From assembly GCA_009692705.1 (NCBI GenBank), contig SHYR01000009.1, positions 1 to 33,353 on the forward strand: 33,353 nt of DNA, written 5' to 3'. Source of the stretch: Dehalococcoidia bacterium (GTDB taxonomy: Bacteria; Chloroflexota; Dehalococcoidia; UBA2979). The notes under the pieces were generated by a model that worked only from the letters and a program-made list of their open reading frames with translations, had not been told where the DNA came from and searched no databases. Of this stretch, positions 15,582 to 23,374 are shown piece after piece; position 1 is the first letter of the stretch; each line of letters begins with the position of its first letter. Made by a program: the position numbers and the translations under genes.

Positions 15582-17588
15582 ATGCGCGAGTCGGACAGAC
15601 GCACCAGCGCCCCGGTCAACCGCGGCAACGGCGGCGCGCCGCCGGGCCGCGCCGCCGCACAGGCGTCGCGACGGCTGACCGCCGGGCGCACGCTCGGTCC
15701 GGTGTCCGACCTCGAGCGTCACCTGCCGTCCGAGTGGTGGCGCGACATCTTCAACGCCGTCTACCTGAAGACCGACGGCGACCTGGTGGAGAACGACGAG
15801 AACACCCGCCGCGAGGTCGACCTGCTGATCTCGGCCACCGGCATCGGCCCGGAGGATCGCGTGCTGGACCTCTGCTGCGGGCAGGGGCGGCACTCGCTGG
15901 AGCTGGCGCGGCGCGGCTATCGCCACGTCACCGGCATCGACCGCTCGCGCTACCTCGTGCGGCTCGCCCGCCGGCGCGCGCCCCGCGAGGGTCTCGCCGT
16001 GTCGTTCCACGAGGGCGACGCGCGCAAGTTCCAGGTGCGCGAGAGCTCATTCGACCTCGTCGCGTTGATGGGCAACTCCTTCGGCTACTTCGACCGCGAG
16101 GAGGACGACGCCGCGGTGCTGGAGCAGGTGAAGCGCGCGCTGCGTTCCGGCGGCACGCTCTTCATGGACGTCGCCGACGGCGACTGGATGCGTGAAAACT
16201 ACGAGCGGCGCTCGTGGGAGTGGATCGACCAGGACCACTTCGTCTGCCGCGAGCGCTCGCTGTCCGCGGACGGCACGCGCCTGATCAGCCGCGAGGTGGT
16301 CGTCGACGCCGAGAAGGGTGTGCTCGCGGACCAGTTCTACGCCGAGCGGCTCTACTCGCCGCAGGCGCTCGCGGACCTCTTCCAACGGGCGGGCTTCCTC
16401 GACCTGCGGTTCCACCAGGAGCCGGAGATCGTATCCACGCGCAACCAGGATCTCGGCATGATGAGCCGGCGCAACTTCCTCACCGTGAAGGCGCCGCACA
16501 AGCTGGCCACGGCGCGGCGTCGAGGGGCGGCGATCCCCGACGTGGCCGTGCTGCTGGGCGACCCGCGGCGCCCGGACTCGGTCAAGCTCGAGGGCCAGTT
16601 CAACGCGGAGGACTTCGTCACGATCGAGAAGCTGAAGGAGGCGCTGGCCGAGCTCACCGAGTACCGCTTCAGCTACATCGACAACCACGCCGCGCTGATC
16701 CAGGAGCTGCGTCAGCGGCCGCCCGCCTTCGCGCTCAACCTCTGCGACGAGGGCTACAACAACGACGCCTTCAAGGAGTTGCACATCCCGGCCTACCTCG
16801 AGATGCTCGGCGTGCCGTACTCCGGAGCCGGCCCTTCGGCGTTGGGGCTGTGCTACGACAAGAGCCTCGTGCGCGCGATCGCCGAGCCGCTCGACGTGGC
16901 GGTCCCGCTGGAAACGATGGTGGATCCCGACGACCTCGCCGGCACGATCCCGTCGATCTTCCCGGCGCTGATCAAGCCCGCGCTCGGCGACAGCTCGCTG
17001 GGCATTACGCAGCATGCGGTCGTGCACACCGCCGAGGAGGCGGTCGCGTACCTCGCCTACCTGCGCCACGCGCTGCCGGGCCGCGCCGCGCTGATCCAGG
17101 AGTTCCTGACGGGGCCCGAGTACTCGGTGGGCGTGATCGGCAACCCCGGTTTCGGCTACACCGTGCTGCCGCTGCTCGAGGTGGACTACGGCGATCTGCC
17201 GCCGGAGCTGCCGCGCATCCTCTCCTACGAGTCGAAGTGGCAGCCGGACTCCCCGTACTGGACGCACATCAAGTACCGCGAGGCCGACACCGACGAGGAG
17301 ACGCGGCGGCGCCTCACCGACCACTCGACGCGGCTGTTCGAGCGCCTCGGCTGCCGTGACTATGCGCGCTTCGACTTCCGCGCCGACGCGGAGGGCAACG
17401 TCAAGCTGCTGGAGGTGAACCCGAACCCCGGCTGGTGCTGGGACGGGAAGCTCAACCTCATGGCCACCTTCGGCGGCATCCGCTACTCGGAGCTGCTGCG
17501 CATGATCATCGAGGCCGCGCAGAGCCGTGTGCTCACTACCGGGCAGCAGCCCGCGGAGCTCTCTGTGCCGGTGGGCGCGGGCCGCTAG
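15582..17588 (+). CDS. Fusion of a class I SAM methyltransferase and a D-Ala-D-Ala-ligase-like ATP-grasp enzyme
   Basis: This 668-residue protein joins two enzymes. After a polar tail (1-40), a methyltransferase spans about 41-300, with the SAM motif VLDLCCGQGRHSLELARRGY (from residue 94), VTGIDRSRYL, FHEGDARKF and FDLVALMGNSFGYFD. From about 323 an ATP-grasp unit follows: LNLCDEGYNNDAFKELHIPA (from ~386), MLGVPYSGAGPSALGLCYDK, FPALIKPALGDSSLGIT (~460), LIQEFLTGPEYSVGVIG, DYARFDFRADAEGNVKLLEV and NPNPG. Both halves keep their cofactor residues. Such enzymes form amide bonds between amino acids, so the pair may build and methylate a dipeptide-like metabolite; the substrate is unknown. The ATG at 15582 follows a GGGGGAG ribosome site. 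Its stop overlaps the convergent DUF309 gene. Confidence 0.88.
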   Translation: MRESDRRTSAPVNRGNGGAPPGRAAAQASRRLTAGRTLGPVSDLERHLPSEWWRDIFNAVYLKTDGDLVENDENTRREVDLLISATGIGPEDRVLDLCCGQGRHSLELARRGYRHVTGIDRSRYLVRLARRRAPREGLAVSFHEGDARKFQVRESSFDLVALMGNSFGYFDREEDDAAVLEQVKRALRSGGTLFMDVADGDWMRENYERRSWEWIDQDHFVCRERSLSADGTRLISREVVVDAEKGVLADQFYAERLYSPQALADLFQRAGFLDLRFHQEPEIVSTRNQDLGMMSRRNFLTVKAPHKLATARRRGAAIPDVAVLLGDPRRPDSVKLEGQFNAEDFVTIEKLKEALAELTEYRFSYIDNHAALIQELRQRPPAFALNLCDEGYNNDAFKELHIPAYLEMLGVPYSGAGPSALGLCYDKSLVRAIAEPLDVAVPLETMVDPDDLAGTIPSIFPALIKPALGDSSLGITQHAVVHTAEEAVAYLAYLRHALPGRAALIQEFLTGPEYSVGVIGNPGFGYTVLPLLEVDYGDLPPELPRILSYESKWQPDSPYWTHIKYREADTDEETRRRLTDHSTRLFERLGCRDYARFDFRADAEGNVKLLEVNPNPGWCWDGKLNLMATFGGIRYSELLRMIIEAAQSRVLTTGQQPAELSVPVGAGR

Positions 17589-18082
17589 CCCGGTCCCTGG
17601 GGCTCGTCGAGCGCGAGCGGCGCGACCGCGACCGCCGGCGGCGGGGCGCCCGCGCGCTCCGCTTCGCCGAAGCGCGCGGCGTGCTCGCGGGCCGCAGCCA
17701 GCAGCGCCGCGACATCCAGCCCGCGGTGCCGCGGCGGGTAGGCGCGGAGCCCGGCGCTGGCGCGCTCGAGCAGCGCCCGTGCGCCGTGGGCGTTGCCGCG
17801 CCGCCAGTGCGTGTAGCCGGCAGCGAGCTGCGCGAGGCTCTTGAAGAACGCCTCGTCCGCGGTTTCGCGTGCCGCGCGCCAGCACGCCTCCCACGCCTCG
17901 TGCGCGGCGAAGAACTGGCCGCGGTTGAAATGCTGCACCGCGAGGCGCTGGTTGGTGTCCGGGTCGAGGCGGTCGAAGGGCTCGAGCTGGAGGCGCGTCG
18001 CCGAGCCGGCGGGGAGCGGGCGGCCCAGCTCGTCGCGCGGACGCTCCGGCCGGAGGGGGGCGTTCGGGGACGGCGCGGTCAC
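17585..18082 (-). CDS. DUF309 family protein
   Basis: This 165-residue protein has the DUF309 signature FNRGQFFAAHEAWEACWR, then FFKSLAQLAAGYTHWRRGN and ARALLERASAGLRAYPP, a helical repeat-like bundle related to TPR folds. The HEAWE motif is the conserved centre of the family, whose biochemical role is unknown. The N-terminal 40 residues and the Ala/Pro-rich C-terminus are probably disordered. It starts with GTG at 18082. The stop codons of this gene and the methyltransferase/ATP-grasp gene share the bases CTAG in a tail-to-tail overlap. Confidence 0.82.
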   Translation of the reverse strand: MTAPSPNAPLRPERPRDELGRPLPAGSATRLQLEPFDRLDPDTNQRLAVQHFNRGQFFAAHEAWEACWRAARETADEAFFKSLAQLAAGYTHWRRGNAHGARALLERASAGLRAYPPRHRGLDVAALLAAAREHAARFGEAERAGAPPPAVAVAPLALDEPQGPG

Positions 18083-18145
18083 GCGGCGATCTCACGTGGT
18101 GGGGCGGCGCCCCGGCTCATGCGCCCTCCGGTCTCTGCCGCTGTT

Positions 18146-18231
18146 CCCGCCGAGGAGTGCCCGCCGAGGAGTGATTGTACGCCGGCACGCCGGCGTCCCG
18201 GGCAGCGCGTACGCGATCGGTTCGGTACAAT
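18146..18231 (+). promoter_or_regulatory. Intergenic control region: tandem repeat, palindrome and divergent TACAAT boxes
   Basis: Between the divergent DUF309 and exchanger genes lie, in order: a tandem 14-bp repeat (CCCGCCGAGGAGTG at 18146 and 18160); GATTGTAC at 18173, which on the minus strand reads as a TACAAT -10 box; a perfect 8-bp inverted repeat ACGCCGGC-AC-GCCGGCGT (18179-18196); and GTACAATC at 18225, a TACAAT -10 box on the plus strand. The symmetry suggests two back-to-back promoters around an operator. No strong -35 elements are seen, which fits control by an activator. The regulator is unknown. Confidence 0.45.
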
Positions 18232-18303
18232 CCCCCGCGATAGCAGCGGCCCCCGCTGCGCGCCGTCGAGCGGTCCCGCCACGCGTCGAGAGGCTGCCTC
18301 CCG

Positions 18304-19521
18304 CTGAACGCACGCACGATCATCGCGCTGACCGCGCTGCTGGCGGTTCCCGGCGTAGTGCTGCGACTGACCGGCGCCGATCTCGGTACCGTGGCCGGTA
18401 CCGCGCTGTATGGCCTCACGATCGTCGCGGCGGCTTTCCTGCTGAGCTGGGCCGCGGAGGCCGCCGAAGTCGACATCTCGCAGGGGCTGGCGATCGTATT
18501 CATCGCGTTGGTCGCGGTGCTCCCGGAGTATGCCGTCGATGTGACGTTCGCCTGGAAGGCGGGGCAGGACCCTGCGTTCGCCCCCTTCGCCGTCGCGAAC
18601 CTGACGGGAGCAAACCGGCTGCTGAGCGGCCTCGGCTGGCCGCTGGTGTTCTTCATCTTCTGGTGGCGCCAGCGGCGGGGCTCGCTGCGCCTCGAACCCG
18701 GCGCTGCGGTCGCGGTGATCGCGCTGACCGCGGCGAGCGTCTACTCGTTCACGATCGCGGGCATCGGCGAGATCGCGCTCTACCACAGCGTCGTGATGGC
18801 TGCGATCTTCGGCGTCTACCTGTGGGTCGTCTCGCGTTCGCCAGGCAAGGAACCGGAGCTCGTGGGCCCGGCGCGCAGCATCGGCTCGCTGCCGGCCTTC
18901 CAGCGCCGAGCCGCCGTGGGAGCCCTCTTGGTCTATGCGGCGGCGGCCATCCTCGCCGTCGCCGAGCCGTTCGCGGAGGGGCTGGTGCACAGCGGGACGC
19001 AGCTCGGGATCGACGAGTTCCTGCTGGTGCAGTGGCTCGCTCCGCTGGCGTCGGAGGCGCCCGAGTTCTTGATCGCCGCGATCCTGGCGTTTCGCGGCCG
19101 CGCGGCCGCCGGCCTGGGCTTGCTGCTTTCGTCGCAGGTCAACCAGTGGACGCTGCTCGTGAGCAGCATCGCGATCGCCTACGCGATCTCGAGCGAGACC
19201 CTCTCCGGCCTGCCGCTGGACGGCCGGCAGACGGAGGAGGTGCTACTGACCGCGGCGCAGATCCTGTTCGCGTCCGCGGTGCTGCTCTCGCTGTCGCTGG
19301 GCCGCAAGGAGACGCTCGCGTTGCTGCTCCCGTTCCTCGCGCAGTTCGCGTTTCCCAGCACGGAGGTGCGTCTCGGCATCGCGCTGATGTACCTCGTGCT
19401 TGCTGTGATCGTCGCGGTGGTGCAGCGCCGCCATGTCCGCCCGCTCTTCGCAGCGGCGTGGGCGGCCGCGCGCCGGGGCGGGCATGCCGAGGGAGCCGCC
19501 AGCACGGCGTCCGCCGAGTAG
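18304..19521 (+). CDS. CaCA-type sodium/calcium (cation) exchanger-like membrane protein
   Basis: The predicted 405-residue membrane protein has about ten hydrophobic segments and the two inverted alpha-repeats of the Ca2+/cation antiporter family. The first is ALVAVLPEYAVDVTFAW with AVANLTGANRLLSG; the second is SEAPEFLIAAILAFRG with LLLSSQVNQWTLLVSS. The paired acidic residues (PEY, PEF) are the expected ion-binding sites. The first conventional start, GTG at 18358, would cut off the first membrane segment. The in-frame CTG at 18304, preceded by GAGAGG at 18288, restores it (LNARTIIALTALLAVPG). Likely role: export of Ca2+ or another cation in exchange for Na+ or H+. Confidence 0.83.
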   Translation: MNARTIIALTALLAVPGVVLRLTGADLGTVAGTALYGLTIVAAAFLLSWAAEAAEVDISQGLAIVFIALVAVLPEYAVDVTFAWKAGQDPAFAPFAVANLTGANRLLSGLGWPLVFFIFWWRQRRGSLRLEPGAAVAVIALTAASVYSFTIAGIGEIALYHSVVMAAIFGVYLWVVSRSPGKEPELVGPARSIGSLPAFQRRAAVGALLVYAAAAILAVAEPFAEGLVHSGTQLGIDEFLLVQWLAPLASEAPEFLIAAILAFRGRAAAGLGLLLSSQVNQWTLLVSSIAIAYAISSETLSGLPLDGRQTEEVLLTAAQILFASAVLLSLSLGRKETLALLLPFLAQFAFPSTEVRLGIALMYLVLAVIVAVVQRRHVRPLFAAAWAAARRGGHAEGAASTASAE

Positions 19522-19543
19522 CACGCGGCGTTGCCGGTCCAGC

Positions 19544-20308
19544 CTACGATTCGCTGCAGATCCGCAGCTCGTGCAGCTCGAAGGGGCCGTCGAAGCGCAG
19601 CGGGCGCGTGCCCCGGCCCATATAGCCGCCCAGCGCCAGCCCCAGCTCCGCCCACCGCGCGTGGCCGAGCGTGAGCGGCTCGGGGCGCGCCGGCGTGCCG
19701 CCCAGCGACTGGATCACGCGCTCGCGCGGCCAGGCCGCGCCCGGATCGTCCGCGCGCGTCACGGAGTCCGTCATGCAGTGGCCGATCACCGTATCCGGCG
19801 CGGGCTCCAGCGCCAGTTCGCCCATCAGCCAGCGATGCACCGCGATGCTCGCCTCGACCATCGGCTGCGGCCACGGGCGCTGTTGATCGTAGAGGTAGTC
19901 GTACGGGTACGGCGGCGGCACGCTGAAGCCCTCGTGCTCGATGCCGACCGTGCAGCGGTTGGGGTTGGTGCCCGGCCGGTACAGCGCCCAGGTGGGCGCC
20001 GCGACGTGACCGGCGTGCCACGCCGCGTCGTAGACGCCGACGTGCTGCACCAAGCGCCCGCTGCGGCCGATCATGAAGCGAGCGCCGGCGGGCGTGATCG
20101 ATGGCCCGCGCTCGCGCGCCCAGCGGAGTATCGTGCCCTGGTAGCCATGCATGATGTGCGACATCACCGCGAGCGCGCGCATCGATCCCGGTGGCAGGTC
20201 GTCGTAGCCCTGCGCGGCCGTGGGGACGCGCTCCACCCCGGGCATCCACCCGCGCCCGCCCGGCGCTGCTGGCGTAACCACCCGCGCACCCCCCCCCGGC
20301 GACCTCAC
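19544..20308 (-). CDS. N-acetylmuramoyl-L-alanine amidase-like (Amidase_2/PGRP fold)
   Basis: This type of enzyme cleaves the muramic-acid/L-alanine bond of peptidoglycan. The protein shows the amidase_2 pattern: VMSHIMHGYQGTILRWAR, ARFMIGRSGRLVQHVG, VYDAAWHAGH, CTVGIEHEGFS, MVEASIAVHRWLMGEL and the terminal TVIGHCMTDSVTRADDPGAAWP, where His and Cys could serve as zinc ligands. The GTG at 20308 is the longest start; ATG at 20245 is equally possible. Neither gives a clear signal peptide, so export is not evident. It lies 22 bp from the convergent exchanger gene and next to D,D-carboxypeptidase and deacetylase genes. Confidence 0.85.
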   Translation of the reverse strand: MRSPGGGARVVTPAAPGGRGWMPGVERVPTAAQGYDDLPPGSMRALAVMSHIMHGYQGTILRWARERGPSITPAGARFMIGRSGRLVQHVGVYDAAWHAGHVAAPTWALYRPGTNPNRCTVGIEHEGFSVPPPYPYDYLYDQQRPWPQPMVEASIAVHRWLMGELALEPAPDTVIGHCMTDSVTRADDPGAAWPRERVIQSLGGTPARPEPLTLGHARWAELGLALGGYMGRGTRPLRFDGPFELHELRICSES

Positions 20309-20364
20309 GATCGGTCGCCGAGCCTAGCGTGAGCGGGGCCCCTGCCCCAAGGGGGATCTGGCGC

Positions 20365-21420
20365 TCAGGGCGCGGCGGCGCCCGCGGTGAGCGCGGAGGT
20401 GCTGGCGCTGATCGCGCTGCCATCGAGCCCCGCGCCCGCCTCGCCGCCGGCGCGCCAGCTGTAGGCGTTGAACGCCCACGAGAGCAGCACGCTGGCGTCG
20501 AAGTTGCGATCCGGGCTGCGCAGCGCCACGGCGTAGACGCGGTGGCCGTCCCGGGTCGCGGAGGCCACGATCGTCTGCCGTGCCGACCGCGTGTAGCCGA
20601 TCTTCACGCCGTCGGCGCCCGAGTACCACGTCAGCAGCGCGTTCGAGTTGAACATGCGGTAGCTGTTGATGGTGCCCTGCGCTTCCCAGTAGCGCGCGTT
20701 CACCAGCCGCTGGAAGTCCGGGCGCGCCATCGCCTCCCGCGCGAGCAGCGCGAGATCGTACGCGGAGGAGTAGTGCCCGGTGGCGTCGAGGCCGTGCGGA
20801 TTCGCGAAGTGCGTGTTGAGCAGACCAAGCACCTCGGCGTGACGGTTCATCAGCTCGACGAACGCGGCCTGCGTGCCCGCGATGTGCTCGGCGATCGCGG
20901 CCGCCGCGTCGTTGCCGGAGGGCAGCATCATCCCGTAGAGCAGGTCCTGCAGCGTCAACTGCTCGTCCGGCACCAGCCCCATCACGGTGCTGCCGCGCAT
21001 CCTGCGGCTGTCGATCTGCACCGTCACCAGGTCCTCGGGGTTGCCGCGCTCGAGCGCGATCAGCGCGGTCATGATCTTGGTCACGGAGGCCGGCGCGAGC
21101 GGCGTGTGCGCGTTGCGCTCGTACAGCACCGCGCCGCTGCCCTCGTCGAGCACGACGGCGCCCTCCGCGGAGAGCGACGGGGGCGGGGGGCTGGTGGTCT
21201 GGATCGGCGGGGGCGCGAAGGGGGCGCGCAGCCGCATGACGACTGCCGGGGCCGCCGGCTCCGGGACGGAAGCCGTGACGGCCGGCGGCGCCGGGGGGCC
21301 GCCCTCGCTGCCGCTGGCCGTGGCGCAGGCCACGAGCAGGATGCTCGCCAGCAGCAGCCCCAGCGCGCAACCGGCACCGCGCACGCGCAGACCGCCTCCG
21401 CTCGAACCGCACCCGGCCAT
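20365..21420 (-). CDS. dacA: D-alanyl-D-alanine carboxypeptidase, lipoprotein form (S11 family)
   Basis: Penicillin-binding carboxypeptidases remove the terminal D-Ala of the peptidoglycan stem peptide. This 351-residue protein has a lipobox (SILLVAC, Cys32), a Pro-rich linker (41-82), then the catalytic domain: SxxK as SVTK (112-115) in LAPASVTKIMTALIALE, SxN as SGN (168-170), and NPHGLDATGHYSSAYDLALLAR. The third motif, normally KTG, reads KIG (273-275) in GADGVKIGYTRSARQ; the neighbouring residues are typical. ATG at 21420 overlaps the deacetylase stop (TAATG), so both are one operon. Confidence 0.92.
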   Translation of the reverse strand: MAGCGSSGGGLRVRGAGCALGLLLASILLVACATASGSEGGPPAPPAVTASVPEPAAPAVVMRLRAPFAPPPIQTTSPPPPSLSAEGAVVLDEGSGAVLYERNAHTPLAPASVTKIMTALIALERGNPEDLVTVQIDSRRMRGSTVMGLVPDEQLTLQDLLYGMMLPSGNDAAAAIAEHIAGTQAAFVELMNRHAEVLGLLNTHFANPHGLDATGHYSSAYDLALLAREAMARPDFQRLVNARYWEAQGTINSYRMFNSNALLTWYSGADGVKIGYTRSARQTIVASATRDGHRVYAVALRSPDRNFDASVLLSWAFNAYSWRAGGEAGAGLDGSAISASTSALTAGAAAP

Positions 21421-22340
21421 TACGAGCCGGCGAGCAGTTCCGACACTGAGCCGACAGCATACCCGAGGGCGCGCAGGCCGCGAATGATCGCCGGCAGCGC
21501 GGCGGCGTCCTGGGAGGCCGCGCCGACGTGGAAGACATAAATCGCGCCCGGCTGGGCATTCGCGAGGCAGCGCTCGGTGATCGCCGGCGCGGCGAGGCCT
21601 TTCCAGCCCAGCGAGTCCACCGACCACATCACGATGTAGCGGTAGCCGCGCGCGCCGGCATCGGTGCGGAGCGCCTCGTCGAGGTCGCCGTAGGGCGGGC
21701 GGAAGTACGGGCGGCTGCTGCCTCCGGTGAGCTGCGAGAGCATCGAGTCCGCGCGATCGAGCTGCTGCCAGCGCTCGGCGCGCGTCAGCGGCGCGGAGGC
21801 GGTGGAGTGGCCGGTGAACGAGGCGTGGTCGTAGCTGTGGTTGATTACGTCATGGCCGGACGCCGCGATGCGCCGCACCAGCTCCGGGTGCTGCTCCGCC
21901 CAGCGCCCGGTGAGACCGAAGCTCGCGCGCGCTTGCTCGCGGTCGAGCAGGTCGAGGATCGTCGCGCTGGCCCCCACGTCCGCCCCGGCGTCGAAGGTGA
22001 GCGCCACGCGCATCCCGGCGCGGGGTACCCGCTCGATGACGCGCGCCGCCTCGCCGTCGGCGGTGAGCGCGGCCGCCGCCGGCCGCGAGCTCACGCTTGC
22101 CGGGACGGGAGCGAGAGTCAGCGGGTCGGAAAGTTCCATCACCTCCGCGGCTGGGGCCGGGAGCGCAACACTCGCCCCCGTGCGGGCGCTCGCGACCGTC
22201 GCGAGTGTCGCAGCCGGCGCGCTCGCGCGCTCCGCCGGCGCGCCGCAGCCCGCGCACAGCGCGAGCGCCAGCGCCACCGCCAGTGCCACGAGCATGGCGG
22301 CGCCTCGAGCCGAACGCGGGCGCGGCGCGCTTCCTGGCAT
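21420..22340 (-). CDS. Polysaccharide deacetylase (NodB-like), exported
   Basis: The 306-residue protein has an N-terminal signal ending in LALALCAGC (Cys32, lipobox-like but with Cys at -3), an Ala/Pro-rich spacer, and a NodB domain from about residue 108. That domain has VALTFDAGADVGAS (TFDAG in place of TFDDG), HDVINHSYDHASFTGHS with the HxxxH-type zinc ligands, YFRPPYGDLDEALR and IVMWSVDSLGWKG. Such enzymes N-deacetylate peptidoglycan or another surface glycan. ATG at 22340 is 2 nt after the exonuclease stop; longer open sequence upstream lies inside the exonuclease gene and is rejected. Confidence 0.92.
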   Translation of the reverse strand: MPGSAPRPRSARGAAMLVALAVALALALCAGCGAPAERASAPAATLATVASARTGASVALPAPAAEVMELSDPLTLAPVPASVSSRPAAAALTADGEAARVIERVPRAGMRVALTFDAGADVGASATILDLLDREQARASFGLTGRWAEQHPELVRRIAASGHDVINHSYDHASFTGHSTASAPLTRAERWQQLDRADSMLSQLTGGSSRPYFRPPYGDLDEALRTDAGARGYRYIVMWSVDSLGWKGLAAPAITERCLANAQPGAIYVFHVGAASQDAAALPAIIRGLRALGYAVGSVSELLAGS

Positions 22341-22342
22341 CG

Positions 22343-23227
22343 CTACGCGGACCGCGCGGCGGCGACCGCGCGCTCGTGCAACCCCGGCGCGCCAAGCGCG
22401 CGGGAGAGCGCCGCGAATTGCGGCCGCGGGCCGCGCCAGCGCAACTGCTCGACGCTCTCGAACAGCGGCTCCGCGGTGCGCAGCGTGGCGAGGTCGCGGA
22501 AGAGCCGCGCCCGCTCGTGCTGCTCGGTGAGCGTCTGCGCGAGCTTCGCCGCCCCGCGCACGGGCACGTCCCACGCCGCGCCGTCGGCGGGGATCGCCTC
22601 GAGGTGGCCGTAGCGCGCGAGCAGGGCGGCGGCCGTCTTCGCGCCGAAGCCGGGGAGCCCGGGAAAGTCGTCGGCGCTGTCGCCGACGAGCGCGAGGTAG
22701 TCCGGGATCGAGGCCGGCAGCACGCCGAAGCGCTCGACCACGCCCGCCTCGTCGCGCACCCGGCCGCTGCGGCGATCGAGCTGCACGACCAGCCCGTCAC
22801 GCACGCACTGCGCCAGGTCCTTGTCCGGCGTGCAGATGATGACCCGGCCGACGGCGGCGTCGCGCTCGCAGATCGCGGCGGCGGAGGCGAGCGCATCGTC
22901 CGCCTCGAGCTCGACCATCGGCCAGACGGCGACGCCCATCGCCGCGAGCGCGCGCTCGAGCGGGGCGAACTGCGCCAGCAGCTCCGGCTGCACGCCCTCG
23001 CCGGTCTTGTAGCCGGGCCAGAGCGCGTTGCGGAACGACTCGATCACGTGGTCGGTCGCCACCCCGAGGTGCGTCGCGCCCTGCTCGATCATGCGCAGCA
23101 GGGAACCCAGCACGCCGCGCACCGCGCCCACCTCGGTGCCCGCCGCGGCGCTGGCCGGGGGTACGGCGTAGAAGTGGCGGAACAGCTCGTAGGTCCCGTC
23201 GACCAGGTAGACGTCAGCGTTGCGCAT
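22343..23227 (-). CDS. Stand-alone 5'-3' exonuclease / flap endonuclease (PolA-like N-terminal domain)
   Basis: This 294-residue protein is the FEN-type nuclease unit with no polymerase domain attached. It contains VYLVDGTYELFRHFYA (Asp10), GVATDHVIESFRNALWPGYK (Asp59), VELEADDALAS (acidic cluster 108-111), IICTPDKDLAQCV (135-137) and the helix-hairpin-helix GDSADDFPGLPGFGAKTAA. These are the two-metal-ion and DNA-binding elements needed to remove 5' flaps or RNA primers. ATG at 23227 lies 8 nt after a TATAGT box, so the message may have almost no leader. It heads an operon with two cell-wall enzymes. Confidence 0.93.
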   Translation of the reverse strand: MRNADVYLVDGTYELFRHFYAVPPASAAAGTEVGAVRGVLGSLLRMIEQGATHLGVATDHVIESFRNALWPGYKTGEGVQPELLAQFAPLERALAAMGVAVWPMVELEADDALASAAAICERDAAVGRVIICTPDKDLAQCVRDGLVVQLDRRSGRVRDEAGVVERFGVLPASIPDYLALVGDSADDFPGLPGFGAKTAAALLARYGHLEAIPADGAAWDVPVRGAAKLAQTLTEQHERARLFRDLATLRTAEPLFESVEQLRWRGPRPQFAALSRALGAPGLHERAVAAARSA

Positions 23228-23235
23228 CGCCGCGC

Positions 23236-23241
23236 ACTATA
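23236..23241 (-). promoter_or_regulatory. Candidate -10 (TATAGT) giving a near-leaderless exonuclease transcript
   Basis: The 9-bp AT-rich stretch TAATATAGT is isolated in GC-rich DNA, 8 nt before the exonuclease ATG. With the usual 6-7 nt from -10 to start, transcription would begin at or one base from the initiation codon. The same bases read on the plus strand give TATATT (23238-23243), which could serve the divergent epimerase-like gene with a leader of about 125 nt. Confidence 0.4.
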
Positions 23242-23374
23242 TTACGCGCGATTGCGTGTGCGCTGCCGGGATGGGACCGTGCGACCACGGAGCGTGGTGC
23301 GCACGCTGCGCCACGGCGGTGGGTGGGCCGCCGAATCGAGCCTCGCCGCGGCGATAGCGGCCTCGAAGGAACCC

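Noticed and set aside
15252-16010. 252-codon minus-strand frame across the tRNA and the start of the fusion gene
   Set aside because: It overlaps a perfect tRNA and a well-supported coding sequence on the other strand.
22097-23374. Long upstream extension of the TIGR01777 gene on the plus strand
   Set aside because: It runs antisense across the exonuclease and deacetylase genes; the ATG at 23375 has a ribosome site and the family N-terminus.
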